Translations under genes and position numbers: made by a program
Origin: Massilia endophytica
GTDB taxonomy: Bacteria > Pseudomonadota > Gammaproteobacteria > Burkholderiales > Burkholderiaceae_D
Assembly (NCBI RefSeq): GCF_021165955.1
Contig: NZ_CP088952.1
Span: 124,001 to 188,000, forward strand
Direction of reading: 5' to 3'
DNA: 64,000 nt
Notes under the pieces: generated by a model
Told to the model about the DNA's origin: nothing
What the model saw: only the letters and a program-made list of their open reading frames with translations
Databases searched by the model: none
Part shown: positions 40,318 to 48,877 of the stretch, piece by piece
Layout of the letters: each line of letters starts with the position of its first letter
Numbering within the stretch: position 1 is the stretch's first letter

Positions 40318-42927
40318 ATGAGCAAAACCCTCATCATTGCCGAGAAGCCCTCTGTCGCGAACGACATCGCGAAGTCGCTTGGCGGCTTCACGAAGCACGA
40401 TGAGTACTTTGAATCCGACGAATACGTTCTTTCCTCCGCCGTGGGCCACCTGCTGGAGATCGCGGTCCCGGAGGAGTATGACGTCAAGCGCGGCAAGTGG
40501 AGCTTCGCCCACCTGCCCATGATCCCGCCTTACTTCGCGCTGAACCCCATCGCGAAGACCGAGAGCCGCCTGAAGGTGCTCAACAAGCTGATCAAGCGCA
40601 AGGACGTCACCGCCCTGATCAACGCATGCGACGCGGGCCGCGAGGGTGAGCTGATCTTCCGCCTGATCGCGCAGAACGCCAAGGCCAAGCAGCCGATCAA
40701 ACGCCTGTGGCTGCAGTCCATGACGCCCGCCGCCATCCGCGAGGGCTTCGCCCATCTGCGCAGCGACGACGAGATGCTGCCCCTGGCGGACGCCGCGCGC
40801 TGCCGCTCTGAAGCGGACTGGCTGATCGGCATCAACGGCACCCGCGCCATGACCGCCTTCAACTCGAAGGAGGGCGGCTTCTACCTGACCACCGTGGGCC
40901 GCGTGCAGACGCCAACCCTGTCCATCGTGGTCGAGCGCGAAGACAAGATCAAGAAGTTCGTGCCGCGCGACTACTGGGAAGTGCGCGCCGAATTCGTGTG
41001 CGCCGCGGGCGTGTACGAGGGCCGCTGGCTGGACACTAACTTCAAGAAGGACGAGACCGACCCCGAGAAGCGCGCCGAGCGCCTGTGGAGCAAGGCCGCC
41101 GCCGACTCCATCGCGCTGGCCTGCAAGGGCAAGCCCGGCACCGTCACCGAGGAGTCGAAGCCGACCACCTCCATGGCGCCGGCCCTGTTCGACCTGACGA
41201 GCCTTCAGCGCGAGGCCAACGGCCGCTTCGGCTTCTCCGCCAAGAACACCCTGGGCCTGGCGCAGGCGCTGTACGAGAAGCACAAGGTGCTGACCTATCC
41301 GCGTACCGATTCGCGCCATCTGCCGGAAGACTATCTGGGCACGGTGAAGTCCACGCTGGAGGTCCTGAAGGACAGCAACAACTACAACCAGTTCGCCAAG
41401 CAGATCCTGGACAAGGGCTGGGTGAAGCCGAACAAGCGCATCTTCGACAACACGAAGATCTCGGACCACTTCGCCATCATCCCGACCGGCGTGGTCCCCA
41501 AGGGCCTGTCCGAGCCTGAACAGAAGCTCTACGACCTGGTCACGCGCCGCTTCCTGGCCGTGTTCTTCCCTGCCGCCGAATTCCAGGTGACCACCCGCTA
41601 CACCGAAGTCTCCGGCCACCAGTTCAAGACCGAAGGCAAGGTGATGACCAATCCGGGCTGGATGGCCATCTACGGCAAGGATGCCGCGGCGGACGACGAG
41701 AAGGGCGGTGGCACCCTGGTGCCGGTGGCGAAGGGCGAGAAGGTGCAGACCGAGAAGGTCACGCCGAACGGCCTGGTGACGAAGCCGCCCGCACGCTACA
41801 CGGAAGCGACGCTGCTCTCCGCCATGGAAGGCGCGGGCAAGCTGGTGGACTCGGACGAGCTGCGCGACGCGATGGCAGGCAAGGGCCTGGGCACGCCGGC
41901 CACGCGCGCCGCCATCATCGAAGGCCTGCTGGGGGAGAAATACCTGATCCGCGAAGGCCGCGAGCTCATTCCGACGGCGAAGGCTTCCCAGCTCATGACG
42001 CTGCTGCGCGGCCTGGGCGTGAACGAACTGACCGCACCCGAGCTCACCGGCGAGTGGGAGTACAAGCTCTCGCAGATGGAGAAGGGCCGGATCTCGCGTG
42101 AAGAATTCATGCGCGAGATCGCGCAGATGACGCAGATTATCGTCAAGCGCGCCAAGGAATACGACAACGACACCATCCCCGGCGACTATGCGACGCTGGT
42201 GACGCCGTGCCCGAACTGCGGCGGCGTGGTGAAGGAAAACTATCGCCGCTTCGCCTGCACCAAGTGCGAATTCTCGATGAGCAAAACGCCTGGCAGCCGC
42301 CAGTTCGAGATCGCCGAGGTGGAAGAGCTGCTGAAGAACCGCACCATCGGCCCGCTGCAGGGCTTCCGTTCGAAGATGGGGCGTCCGTTCGCGGCCATCC
42401 TGCGCATTGTGCGCGACGAGGACATCAACAACTTCAAGCTCGAATTCGACTTCGGCCAGAACGACGAGGAAGGCGAAGAGGGCGAAGGCGTGGACTTCAC
42501 CGGCCAGACCCCGCTCGGCCCCTGCCCGAAATGCAATGGCGGCGTGTACGAAATGGGCCTGGCCTATGTGTGCGAGCACAGCGTGGCCAAGCCGAAGACC
42601 TGCGACTTCCGCAGCGGCCGCATCATCCTGCAGCAGGAGATCCTGCCGGAGCAGATGGCCAAGCTGCTCAACGAAGGCAAGACGGACCTGCTGCCGGGCT
42701 TCATCTCGCAGCGCACGCGCCGTCCGTTCAAGGCCTTCCTGGTGAAGGGCAAGGACGGCAAGATCAGCTTCGAGTTCGAAGAGCGCAAGGCCAAGGCGCC
42801 CGCGAAGGGCAAGGCCGCGGCAGCGCCGAAGGAAGAAGCCGAAGCCAAGCCTGCGGCCAGGAAGGCCGCGGCGAAGAAAGCTCCGGCGAAGAAAGCAGCA
42901 GCGAAAAAGACGGTCGCAGCGGAATGA
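40318..42927 (+). CDS. topB: DNA topoisomerase III
   Basis: A type IA topoisomerase that decatenates DNA. The 869-aa protein has the Toprim domain (MSKTLIIAEKPSVANDIAKS, NACDAGREGELIF), the active-site Tyr327 in LTYPRTDSRHLP (E. coli TopB uses Tyr328) and GxGTPATRA. It is longer than E. coli TopB (653 aa): after about residue 620 it adds two Cys4-type zinc ribbons (CPNCGG ... CTKCEF and CPKCNGG ... CDFRSG) and a terminal Lys/Ala tail built of KKAPAKKAA-like repeats, which may bind DNA. A TTGACA at 40210-40215 may be part of its promoter. Repeat copy C follows the stop by 6 bases. Confidence 0.95.
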   Translation: MSKTLIIAEKPSVANDIAKSLGGFTKHDEYFESDEYVLSSAVGHLLEIAVPEEYDVKRGKWSFAHLPMIPPYFALNPIAKTESRLKVLNKLIKRKDVTALINACDAGREGELIFRLIAQNAKAKQPIKRLWLQSMTPAAIREGFAHLRSDDEMLPLADAARCRSEADWLIGINGTRAMTAFNSKEGGFYLTTVGRVQTPTLSIVVEREDKIKKFVPRDYWEVRAEFVCAAGVYEGRWLDTNFKKDETDPEKRAERLWSKAAADSIALACKGKPGTVTEESKPTTSMAPALFDLTSLQREANGRFGFSAKNTLGLAQALYEKHKVLTYPRTDSRHLPEDYLGTVKSTLEVLKDSNNYNQFAKQILDKGWVKPNKRIFDNTKISDHFAIIPTGVVPKGLSEPEQKLYDLVTRRFLAVFFPAAEFQVTTRYTEVSGHQFKTEGKVMTNPGWMAIYGKDAAADDEKGGGTLVPVAKGEKVQTEKVTPNGLVTKPPARYTEATLLSAMEGAGKLVDSDELRDAMAGKGLGTPATRAAIIEGLLGEKYLIREGRELIPTAKASQLMTLLRGLGVNELTAPELTGEWEYKLSQMEKGRISREEFMREIAQMTQIIVKRAKEYDNDTIPGDYATLVTPCPNCGGVVKENYRRFACTKCEFSMSKTPGSRQFEIAEVEELLKNRTIGPLQGFRSKMGRPFAAILRIVRDEDINNFKLEFDFGQNDEEGEEGEGVDFTGQTPLGPCPKCNGGVYEMGLAYVCEHSVAKPKTCDFRSGRIILQQEILPEQMAKLLNEGKTDLLPGFISQRTRRPFKAFLVKGKDGKISFEFEERKAKAPAKGKAAAAPKEEAEAKPAARKAAAKKAPAKKAAAKKTVAAE

Positions 42928-42933
42928 CGGGCA

Positions 42934-42991
42934 GGGGACAGACCCCATGCGGGGTCTGTCCCCGGTGTCCCAGTCCGCCACCGAACACAGT
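42934..42991 (+). repeat. Post-stop palindromic repeat, copy C, after topB
   Basis: A 13-bp arm pair (42934-42946 GGGGACAGACCCC, loop ATGC, 42951-42963 GGGGTCTGTCCCC) starts 6 bases after the topB stop. It is followed after 7 bases by a 21-base block (42971-42991) that is the exact reverse complement of 35561-35581 in copy B. There is no T-tract, so it is not a textbook intrinsic terminator. Confidence 0.9.
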
Positions 42992-43010
42992 CCGCAACGA
43001 GGGATAAGTC

Positions 43011-44126
43011 ATGCAAACGATCACCCATCCCCTGTCCGCCCCCCACAGCCCCGTAAGCTTCCAGCTCACCAGCCACCACTACGGCGCCCCCGGCGGCCGC
43101 AAAGCCTACATCCAGGCCTCCCTCCACGCGGACGAAGTCCCGGCCATGCTGGTGGCTCACAAGCTGCGCAGCCGCCTGAATGAGCTGGACCGGCAGGGCA
43201 AGGTGAAGGGCGAGATCATCCTGGTTCCCGCAGCAAACCCCATCGGTCTCGGACAGGTCATCAACGAACGCCCCTTCGGGCGCTACGACCTGAGCACCGG
43301 CATCAACTTCAACCGCAGCTACCCGCATTACGCCGGCCAGCTCAAGGAGCGCCTGCAAGGCCGCCTGGGCGCCGACGCCGACGCCAACGTGGCCCTGATC
43401 CGCGAAGAGCTGCGCGCCCTCACCGCCGCATGGCAGCCGCATTCCGACACGGCGACCCTGAAGAAAGCCCTGCTGGCCATGGCCATCGACGCCGATATCG
43501 TGCTCGATCTCCATTGCGACCTCGAAGCCGCCCTGCACATCTACGCGGGAACGCCGCTGCGCCAAGCCATCGAGCCGCTGGCGGCCCTCATACAGTCGCA
43601 TGCCACGCTGTACACCACGGCAGCAGGCGGCGAACCTTTCGACGAAGCCTGCAGCCGCCTGTGGTGGGATCTGGCCGAGCACTTTGGTCCATCCATCCCG
43701 ATCCCGCCCGCCTGCGTCGCCGCCACCGTGGAGCTGCGCGGCGAAGTGTCGGTGAACTACGAATCCGCGCGCGCCGACGCCGAAGCGATCCTGCGCTATC
43801 TCTCCCTGCAGGGCATCGTCGAGATGGACAGCTTCACGCTGCCAGCGCCGATCTCGGCACCCACGCCGCTGGAAGGGACGGAACGCATCGACGCGCCGCA
43901 TGCGGGCATGCTGGTCTACCTGCGCGAACTGGGCGAGAAGCTGTCCGTGGGCGACGCCGTGGCCGACATCATCGACCCCTTCACGGGCGAGACCACCACC
44001 CTGCGCTCCGGCGTGGACGGCGTGCTCTTCACCCGCCTGTCGCACCGCTATGTCATCCGCGGCATGAACGTGGCCAAGGTGGCCGGCGCCGTGCCATTCC
44101 GATCCGGGAACCTGTTGAGCCTATGA
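43011..44126 (+). CDS. Succinylglutamate desuccinylase/aspartoacylase family hydrolase
   Basis: A 371-aa zinc amidohydrolase of the M14 AstE/AspA group. The zinc motif is HADE (residues 39-42, in YIQASLHADEVPAMLVAHKL), with the second His in VLDLHCDLEAALHIY, and the substrate Arg/Asn block NPIGLGQVINERPFGRYDL. The catalytic Glu is probably in AATVELRGE, and a biotin-like C-terminal domain (GMLVYLRELGEKLSVGDAVADIID) is present as in other members. It releases an amino acid from an N-acyl derivative. The stop overlaps the start of a YfcC transporter (ATGA), so uptake and hydrolysis of an acylated or peptidic substrate is the likely joint role. Confidence 0.88.
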   Translation: MQTITHPLSAPHSPVSFQLTSHHYGAPGGRKAYIQASLHADEVPAMLVAHKLRSRLNELDRQGKVKGEIILVPAANPIGLGQVINERPFGRYDLSTGINFNRSYPHYAGQLKERLQGRLGADADANVALIREELRALTAAWQPHSDTATLKKALLAMAIDADIVLDLHCDLEAALHIYAGTPLRQAIEPLAALIQSHATLYTTAAGGEPFDEACSRLWWDLAEHFGPSIPIPPACVAATVELRGEVSVNYESARADAEAILRYLSLQGIVEMDSFTLPAPISAPTPLEGTERIDAPHAGMLVYLRELGEKLSVGDAVADIIDPFTGETTTLRSGVDGVLFTRLSHRYVIRGMNVAKVAGAVPFRSGNLLSL

Positions 44127-45511
44127 AAAAACTCAAGCTGCCGAACACCTATGTGCTGCTGTTCCTGATCCTGGCCATGATCGCCGTGGCGACGTGGCTG
44201 GTCCCCGGCGGCAAGTACGATACCCACCTGGTGAACGGCAAGCAGGTCGTCGATCCCTCCACCTTCCGCTACATCGCCAGCAACCCGCAGGGTCTGGCCG
44301 CGCTGATGATGGCGCCCATCAAGGGCTTTGCCGAAGCGGCCCTCATCATCGGCTTTGTGCTGATCGTCGGCGGCGCCTTCAATGTTCTGCACAAGACCGA
44401 AGCCATCGACGCCATGATCAAGTCGATCGCCAAGGCCCATACCCGCTCGCCGTTCGTGCGGGCGGCGCTGATCCCCGTCTTCATCACCCTGTTCTCGCTG
44501 GGCGGGGCCACCTTCGGCATGAACGAGGAGGCCATTCCTTTCATCCTCATCTTTGTGCCGCTTGCGCTGGCGCTGGGCTACGACTCGGTGGTGGGCGTGT
44601 CGATCCCCTTCCTCGGCTCCCAGGTCGGCTTTGCCGCCGCCTTCCTCAACCCATTCAATGTCGGCATTGCGCAGGGCATCGCCGGTGTGCCGGTGTTCTC
44701 GGGCATGGGCTACCGCGTGCTGGTGTGGTTCATTGCCACGCTGGCCACGGTACTGTTCATGATGTGGTACGCCGCCCGCGTAAAGCGCCATCCCACGCTC
44801 AGCCCAACCTACGCGCTGGACCAGGAAAAGCGCGCGGAAGGGGGCATCGACTTCAGCGGCTTTACGGGCATGACGCTGCGGCACAAGCTGGTGCTGTGGC
44901 TCTTTGCGGCAACGCTGGGCGCCATGGTGTTCGGCGTGATCGAATTCGGCTGGTTCATCGAGGAGATTGCAGCGCTCTTCCTCGTCATGGCCATTCTCGC
45001 GGGCCTGCTGGGCAAGCTGACGACCGACGAAACGGTGGGAGCGTTCGTGCAGGGCGCGCGCGACCTGGTCGGCACCGCGCTGGTGATCGCGCTGGCGCGC
45101 GGCACCATGGTGCTGGCGCGGGATGCTCACATCATCGACACCATGCTGCACGGCCTCACGCCGCTGGTGGCATCCTCATCGCCCGTGTTCGCGGCCTACA
45201 AGATGTTCGGCATCCAGTCCGTGATCAATTTCTTCGTCCACTCGGGAACGGGGCAGGCGGCGCTGACCATGCCTCTCATGGCGCCGCTGGCCGACCTGGT
45301 CGGCGTCACGCGCCAGACGGCCATCCTGGCCTACCAGTTCGGCGAATTCACCACGCCCATGATTCCCACCTCCGGCATTACGGTAGGCGTGCTGGCGCTG
45401 GCGCGCATCCCCTGGCTGACCTGGGCCAAATGGATGATTCCCCTGCAGCTGATTTATCTCGTGCTGGCCCTGGCGCTGCTGGCGCCGCCGGCGCTCATGA
45501 ACTGGCAGTGA
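44123..45511 (+). CDS. YfcC/DcuC-type membrane transporter
   Basis: A 462-aa polytopic protein (about 12 helices) of the YfcC family (DcuC-like C4-dicarboxylate or basic amino-acid transporters). It starts MKKLKLPNTYVLLFLILAMI at ATG 44123 inside the stop of the preceding hydrolase gene. Family segments include TWLVPGGKYD, SLGGATFGMNEEAIPF, GSQVGFAAAFLNPFNVGIAQ and FFVHSGTGQAALTMPLMAPL. The hydrolase coupling suggests it imports the substrate of that enzyme or exports its product. It ends one base from the convergent gene at 45513. Confidence 0.88.
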   Translation: MKKLKLPNTYVLLFLILAMIAVATWLVPGGKYDTHLVNGKQVVDPSTFRYIASNPQGLAALMMAPIKGFAEAALIIGFVLIVGGAFNVLHKTEAIDAMIKSIAKAHTRSPFVRAALIPVFITLFSLGGATFGMNEEAIPFILIFVPLALALGYDSVVGVSIPFLGSQVGFAAAFLNPFNVGIAQGIAGVPVFSGMGYRVLVWFIATLATVLFMMWYAARVKRHPTLSPTYALDQEKRAEGGIDFSGFTGMTLRHKLVLWLFAATLGAMVFGVIEFGWFIEEIAALFLVMAILAGLLGKLTTDETVGAFVQGARDLVGTALVIALARGTMVLARDAHIIDTMLHGLTPLVASSSPVFAAYKMFGIQSVINFFVHSGTGQAALTMPLMAPLADLVGVTRQTAILAYQFGEFTTPMIPTSGITVGVLALARIPWLTWAKWMIPLQLIYLVLALALLAPPALMNWQ

Positions 45512-45512
45512 G

Positions 45513-46187
45513 TCAGCGCAGGTCGTCCAGATAGTAGTAGACCGTGCCGCCGATGGCATCGGGCGGCAGTTTCAGCGCGGCTGCCAGCGCGCTGGGAGGC
45601 GTCTGGTCGAGCGCCGTTTTCGGCACCGTAATGGATGCATTGCCTGTGCCGCTGGCCGCGCGGAAGGCCACGATGTGGTCGAAGTCAGGGCGGCTGTCGA
45701 TCTCCTTCACGAGAAAGCGCTGCGTTCCGCTCCCCACCTGGAAGTAGCGCGACTGCGCGCTGCGGTGCGGTTCCGGCGACAGGCGGCGGAACAGCAGAAC
45801 CTCTTCCACCTGCACCGTCACATTCTTGTACTGCGTCTTGCCGCCCTGTTCGAAGTGGCCGAGCACCAGGTCCGCGCGGAAGGACTTCAGGGGCCGGGCG
45901 GCGCGCGGCGCAAGGCGGTCCAGCTCGAAGTTTTCGGGAGCGATGGTCCACAGGGCCGTCTTGCCGTCAAGGCGCGCCTTCACCAGCTTGTCGATGGTGG
46001 AGTCGTCCATGCGCAGGCGCAGCAGCACCTGGTAGTCGTGCGGCGCATGGAACATGGGCAGGTGGGCGGCGTAGATGCCGTCGCGGCCCCCGAACATCGC
46101 CATGCCGTGCTGGCCGAAGGTGGGATTGGCAGCCCAGCTGCTGGCGGCCATCAGCAGGCCGAGGATGAAGGTGGTCAGGATTTTCAT
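45513..46187 (-). CDS. Unknown exported protein
   Basis: A 224-aa protein with a clear signal peptide (MKILTTFILGLLMAASSWA, cleavage before ANPTFGQ). I do not recognise the family. The mature part starts FGQHGMAMFGGRDGIYAAHLPMFHAPHDYQ, continues with beta-rich, charged sequence, and ends in GGTVYYYLDDLR. A periplasmic soluble domain is the only supported statement. The start is the ATG at 46185-46187, because the signal peptide begins there although the frame is open further upstream. It is divergent from the small membrane gene at 46233. Confidence 0.75.
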   Translation of the reverse strand: MKILTTFILGLLMAASSWAANPTFGQHGMAMFGGRDGIYAAHLPMFHAPHDYQVLLRLRMDDSTIDKLVKARLDGKTALWTIAPENFELDRLAPRAARPLKSFRADLVLGHFEQGGKTQYKNVTVQVEEVLLFRRLSPEPHRSAQSRYFQVGSGTQRFLVKEIDSRPDFDHIVAFRAASGTGNASITVPKTALDQTPPSALAAALKLPPDAIGGTVYYYLDDLR

Positions 46188-46232
46188 GTGCCAGATGGTA
46201 CAGCATGCGCTGGCGGCAGGTAGAATGCGGGC

Positions 46233-46673
46233 ATGAATACTCAAGCCAAGCCGGATTTCGATCACGGCAATTACCTGATGTCCGGCGTCGTTATCGCCGC
46301 CCTCGTTATCATCTTCGTCAGCATGCTGGCCCAGCGTCCCAACGCCACCATCTGGGCCGCCGCCTATTTCCCGCTGATTGCCCTGCATGTGTGGCTCCTG
46401 ATGAAGACCACGCGCCTGCGGCTGGATGGCGACAGCCTGTCCGTCAGCGGCCTGCGCGCCGCGAACAACTGGAGCGTCCTCCTGCCCGAGATCCGCAGCG
46501 CCACGCTGGTGCCGCCGGGCCTGCGCCGCGCCGCCGCCTGGCAGCTGCGCATCGTCACCGCCGAGGGCGAAAAGCAGGCCTACCTGGCCCGCATGAGCCC
46601 CTTGTTCCTGCGTCAACTGCAGGATTTGCTGGCGCAGCGCCTGGGCGACCGCTATAAGCCGTATACGTCCTGA
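46233..46673 (+). CDS. Small membrane protein with PH-like tail
   Basis: A 146-aa protein with two membrane helices (about 16-34 and 40-58) and a C-terminal cytoplasmic segment (TTRLRLDGDSLSVSGLRAAN, LLPEIRSATLVPP) that resembles bacterial PH (bPH2/YdbS-like) domains. I am not sure of the family. Its function is unknown. A TAGAAT about 13 bases before the start may be a -10. The gene stands alone between a divergent exported protein gene and a chemoreceptor gene. Confidence 0.7.
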   Translation: MNTQAKPDFDHGNYLMSGVVIAALVIIFVSMLAQRPNATIWAAAYFPLIALHVWLLMKTTRLRLDGDSLSVSGLRAANNWSVLLPEIRSATLVPPGLRRAAAWQLRIVTAEGEKQAYLARMSPLFLRQLQDLLAQRLGDRYKPYTS

Positions 46674-46796
46674 TTACGCGACAGCTTGCCATTGTTGCAG
46701 CGCAAAATAAAAATGGCTGTGGTAAACTAATAGTTCCATACGGCAACTTTTAGGCGTTTGCCCCCTGCATCCAGCCGGGCACCCGCATCCCACACC

Positions 46797-48386
46797 ATGA
46801 ACAACTTCAGAATCGGCACCCGCCTTGCGGCGGGCTTCGGCCTTGTTTTGGCTTTGATGACGCTGATGACCGTTATCGGCATCTGGCAGATGAAATCCGT
46901 GGCGGACGCCACCCGCGAAATGATGCAGCAGCCGCTGGCCAAGGAGCGCATGGTCAGCGACTGGTATCGCCTGATCCACACCAGCGTGCGCCGCACCTCC
47001 GCCATTGCAAAAAGCAGCGATCCTTCGCTGGGCGCGTTCTTTGCCGAAGAGACGGCAGCCTCCACCCGCGAAGTGAACGGCCTGCAGAAGAATGTCGAGG
47101 CGCTGCTGGCGACGGAAGCGGAGAAGCAGGCCTTCGCCGCCATCGGCGAGGCGCGCAAGCGCTACATCGCCTCGCGTGACAGCGTGGTGGGCCTGAAGAA
47201 GGAAGGCAAGCTGGAAGAGGCGGACGAGCAGCTGAACAAGCGCTTCACGCCGGACGGCAAAGCCTATATGGCCGCCCTGAAGGCCATGCTGGATATCCAG
47301 CGCAAGACCATCGACGCGAAGGCGGAGCACGTGGAAGAGATCCACCAGGACAACCGCAGCTTCCTGATCGCCTTCGGCGTCGCCGTGCTGGCCTTCGGCG
47401 CGCTGAGCGCCTGGTATCTGACGCGCGGCATCGTGGTGCCCCTGAACCGCGCCGTGGAAATCGCCTGTTCCGTGGCCGCCAACGACCTGCGCAGCGAGAT
47501 CGTGGCAACGAGCCGCGACGAAACGGGCCGCCTGCTGCGCGCCCTGCGCACCATGAACGACGGGCTGGCCCGCGTGGTGGGCGAAGTGCGCAACACCACC
47601 GAGAGCATCAGCACCGCCTCGGCGCAGATCGCCGCGGGGAATATGGACCTGTCATCGCGCACCGAGCAGCAGGCGGGCGCGCTGGAGGAAACTGCGTCCT
47701 CGATGGAAGAGCTGACCTCCACCGTGAAACAGAACGCGGACAATGCGCGCCAGGCCAACAAGCTGGCGGAGCAGGCTTCCGAAGTGGCCGTGCGCGGCGG
47801 CGACGTGGTGGGGCTGGTGGTGCAGACCATGGAATCCATCGATGCTTCCGCGCGCAAGATCGTGGACATCATTTCCGTGATCGACGGCATCGCCTTCCAG
47901 ACCAATATCCTTGCGCTGAACGCGGCGGTGGAAGCGGCGCGCGCCGGGGAGCAGGGCCGTGGCTTTGCCGTGGTGGCCTCCGAGGTGCGCAACCTGGCGC
48001 AGCGCAGCGCGGCGGCAGCGAAGGAGATCAAGGTGCTGATCAACGACTCGGTCGAGAAGGTGGGCGCGGGCAGCAAGCTGGTGGAGCAGGCCGGGTTCAC
48101 GATGGGCGAAGTGGTGGACAGCATTCACCGCGTGACCGATATCGTGGGCGAGATCACCACCGCCAGCGTGGAGCAGAGCGGCGGCATCGAGCAGGTGAAC
48201 CAGGCCATCGCCGACATGGATGGCGTGACGCAGCAGAACGCGGCGCTGGTGGAGGAGGCGGCGGCCGCTGCGGCCTCGCTCCAGGACCAGGCGGAATCGC
48301 TGGCGCGCATCGTCAGCGTATTCAAGCTGGCGGATGCGGCGCCACGCATTGCGCGCAACGCCGCGCCGCTTCGCCTGGCGGCGTAA
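46797..48386 (+). CDS. Methyl-accepting chemotaxis protein
   Basis: A 529-aa chemoreceptor starting MNNFRIGTRLAAGFGLVLAL at ATG 46797. It has TM1 (about 11-33), a periplasmic four-helix bundle (about 34-190), TM2 (about 192-212), HAMP (GIVVPLNRAVEIACSVAAND) and the signalling domain with tip [20 protein letters not shown]. It ends RNAAPLRLAA, without a CheR pentapeptide. It is the second receptor in the window; the signalling tips are nearly identical while the sensor domains differ, so they serve different ligands. It is convergent with the DUF3597 gene, one base apart. Confidence 0.92.
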   Translation: MNNFRIGTRLAAGFGLVLALMTLMTVIGIWQMKSVADATREMMQQPLAKERMVSDWYRLIHTSVRRTSAIAKSSDPSLGAFFAEETAASTREVNGLQKNVEALLATEAEKQAFAAIGEARKRYIASRDSVVGLKKEGKLEEADEQLNKRFTPDGKAYMAALKAMLDIQRKTIDAKAEHVEEIHQDNRSFLIAFGVAVLAFGALSAWYLTRGIVVPLNRAVEIACSVAANDLRSEIVATSRDETGRLLRALRTMNDGLARVVGEVRNTTESISTASAQIAAGNMDLSSRTEQQAGALEETASSMEELTSTVKQNADNARQANKLAEQASEVAVRGGDVVGLVVQTMESIDASARKIVDIISVIDGIAFQTNILALNAAVEAARAGEQGRGFAVVASEVRNLAQRSAAAAKEIKVLINDSVEKVGAGSKLVEQAGFTMGEVVDSIHRVTDIVGEITTASVEQSGGIEQVNQAIADMDGVTQQNAALVEEAAAAAASLQDQAESLARIVSVFKLADAAPRIARNAAPLRLAA

Positions 48387-48387
48387 G

Positions 48388-48804
48388 CTAGTCCTTCAAA
48401 TCCGCAGGAACCTTGCCGCCATTGGCGGCAAGCTTGTTCATCACCTGCCGGTGCAGCCAGATATTCATCTTGGCCGAATCTCCCATATCCCCCGTGTAGT
48501 GCAGTTCCTGGGCCAGCTCCTTGCGTGCCTGCAGGCTGCTGTCCAGGTCCAGCAATTTCATCAGGTCGACAATCGAGGTGCGCCAGTTCAGCGGCTGGCC
48601 TGCCTGCTGGGCCTTGGCGTTGAGAATGGCTTCCACGTCCACCTGTTCCATGGCGGAAGGAGGCGTGGAGGGCGATGGCGCCGGGCCGGCAGGCGCGGGG
48701 GCTGCCGCCGCTGGCGCAGGCTGGGGCGCGGGAGCCTGCGTTTGCGCCACCGCGGGATGCGAAGAAGGGAAGATCTTCCGGAAGATATTGCTCAGAATGC
48801 CCAT
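48388..48804 (-). CDS. DUF3597 domain protein
   Basis: A 138-aa protein, MGILSNIFRKIFPSS, with a Pro/Ala-rich linker (about 20-55) and a C-terminal DUF3597 domain (VDVEAILNAKAQQAGQPLNW through NGGKVPADLKD) that resembles peptidoglycan-associated small domains. The function is unknown. I choose ATG 48802-48804 because CAGGAG lies 6 bases before it. An in-frame ATG at 48825 has no ribosome binding site and lies in the loop of the hairpin described separately. Confidence 0.87.
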   Translation of the reverse strand: MGILSNIFRKIFPSSHPAVAQTQAPAPQPAPAAAAPAPAGPAPSPSTPPSAMEQVDVEAILNAKAQQAGQPLNWRTSIVDLMKLLDLDSSLQARKELAQELHYTGDMGDSAKMNIWLHRQVMNKLAANGGKVPADLKD

Positions 48805-48837
48805 GCTGTTCTCCTGTTCGGTCATCAGGAGAACAGC
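48805..48837 (-). promoter_or_regulatory. Hairpin sequestering the DUF3597 ribosome binding site
   Basis: A perfect 12-bp inverted repeat (48805-48816 GCTGTTCTCCTG, 48826-48837 CAGGAGAACAGC) with a 9-base loop directly abuts the ATG at 48804. In the leftward transcript the Shine-Dalgarno AGGAG is in the 3' arm, paired with CUCCU in the 5' arm. The loop contains a second in-frame AUG. Either translation control by RNA structure or a palindromic operator is possible. Confidence 0.7.
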
Positions 48838-48877
48838 TTAGGCGTCCCCGGCGGAACGCTCTGTACGCGGCCTAACG

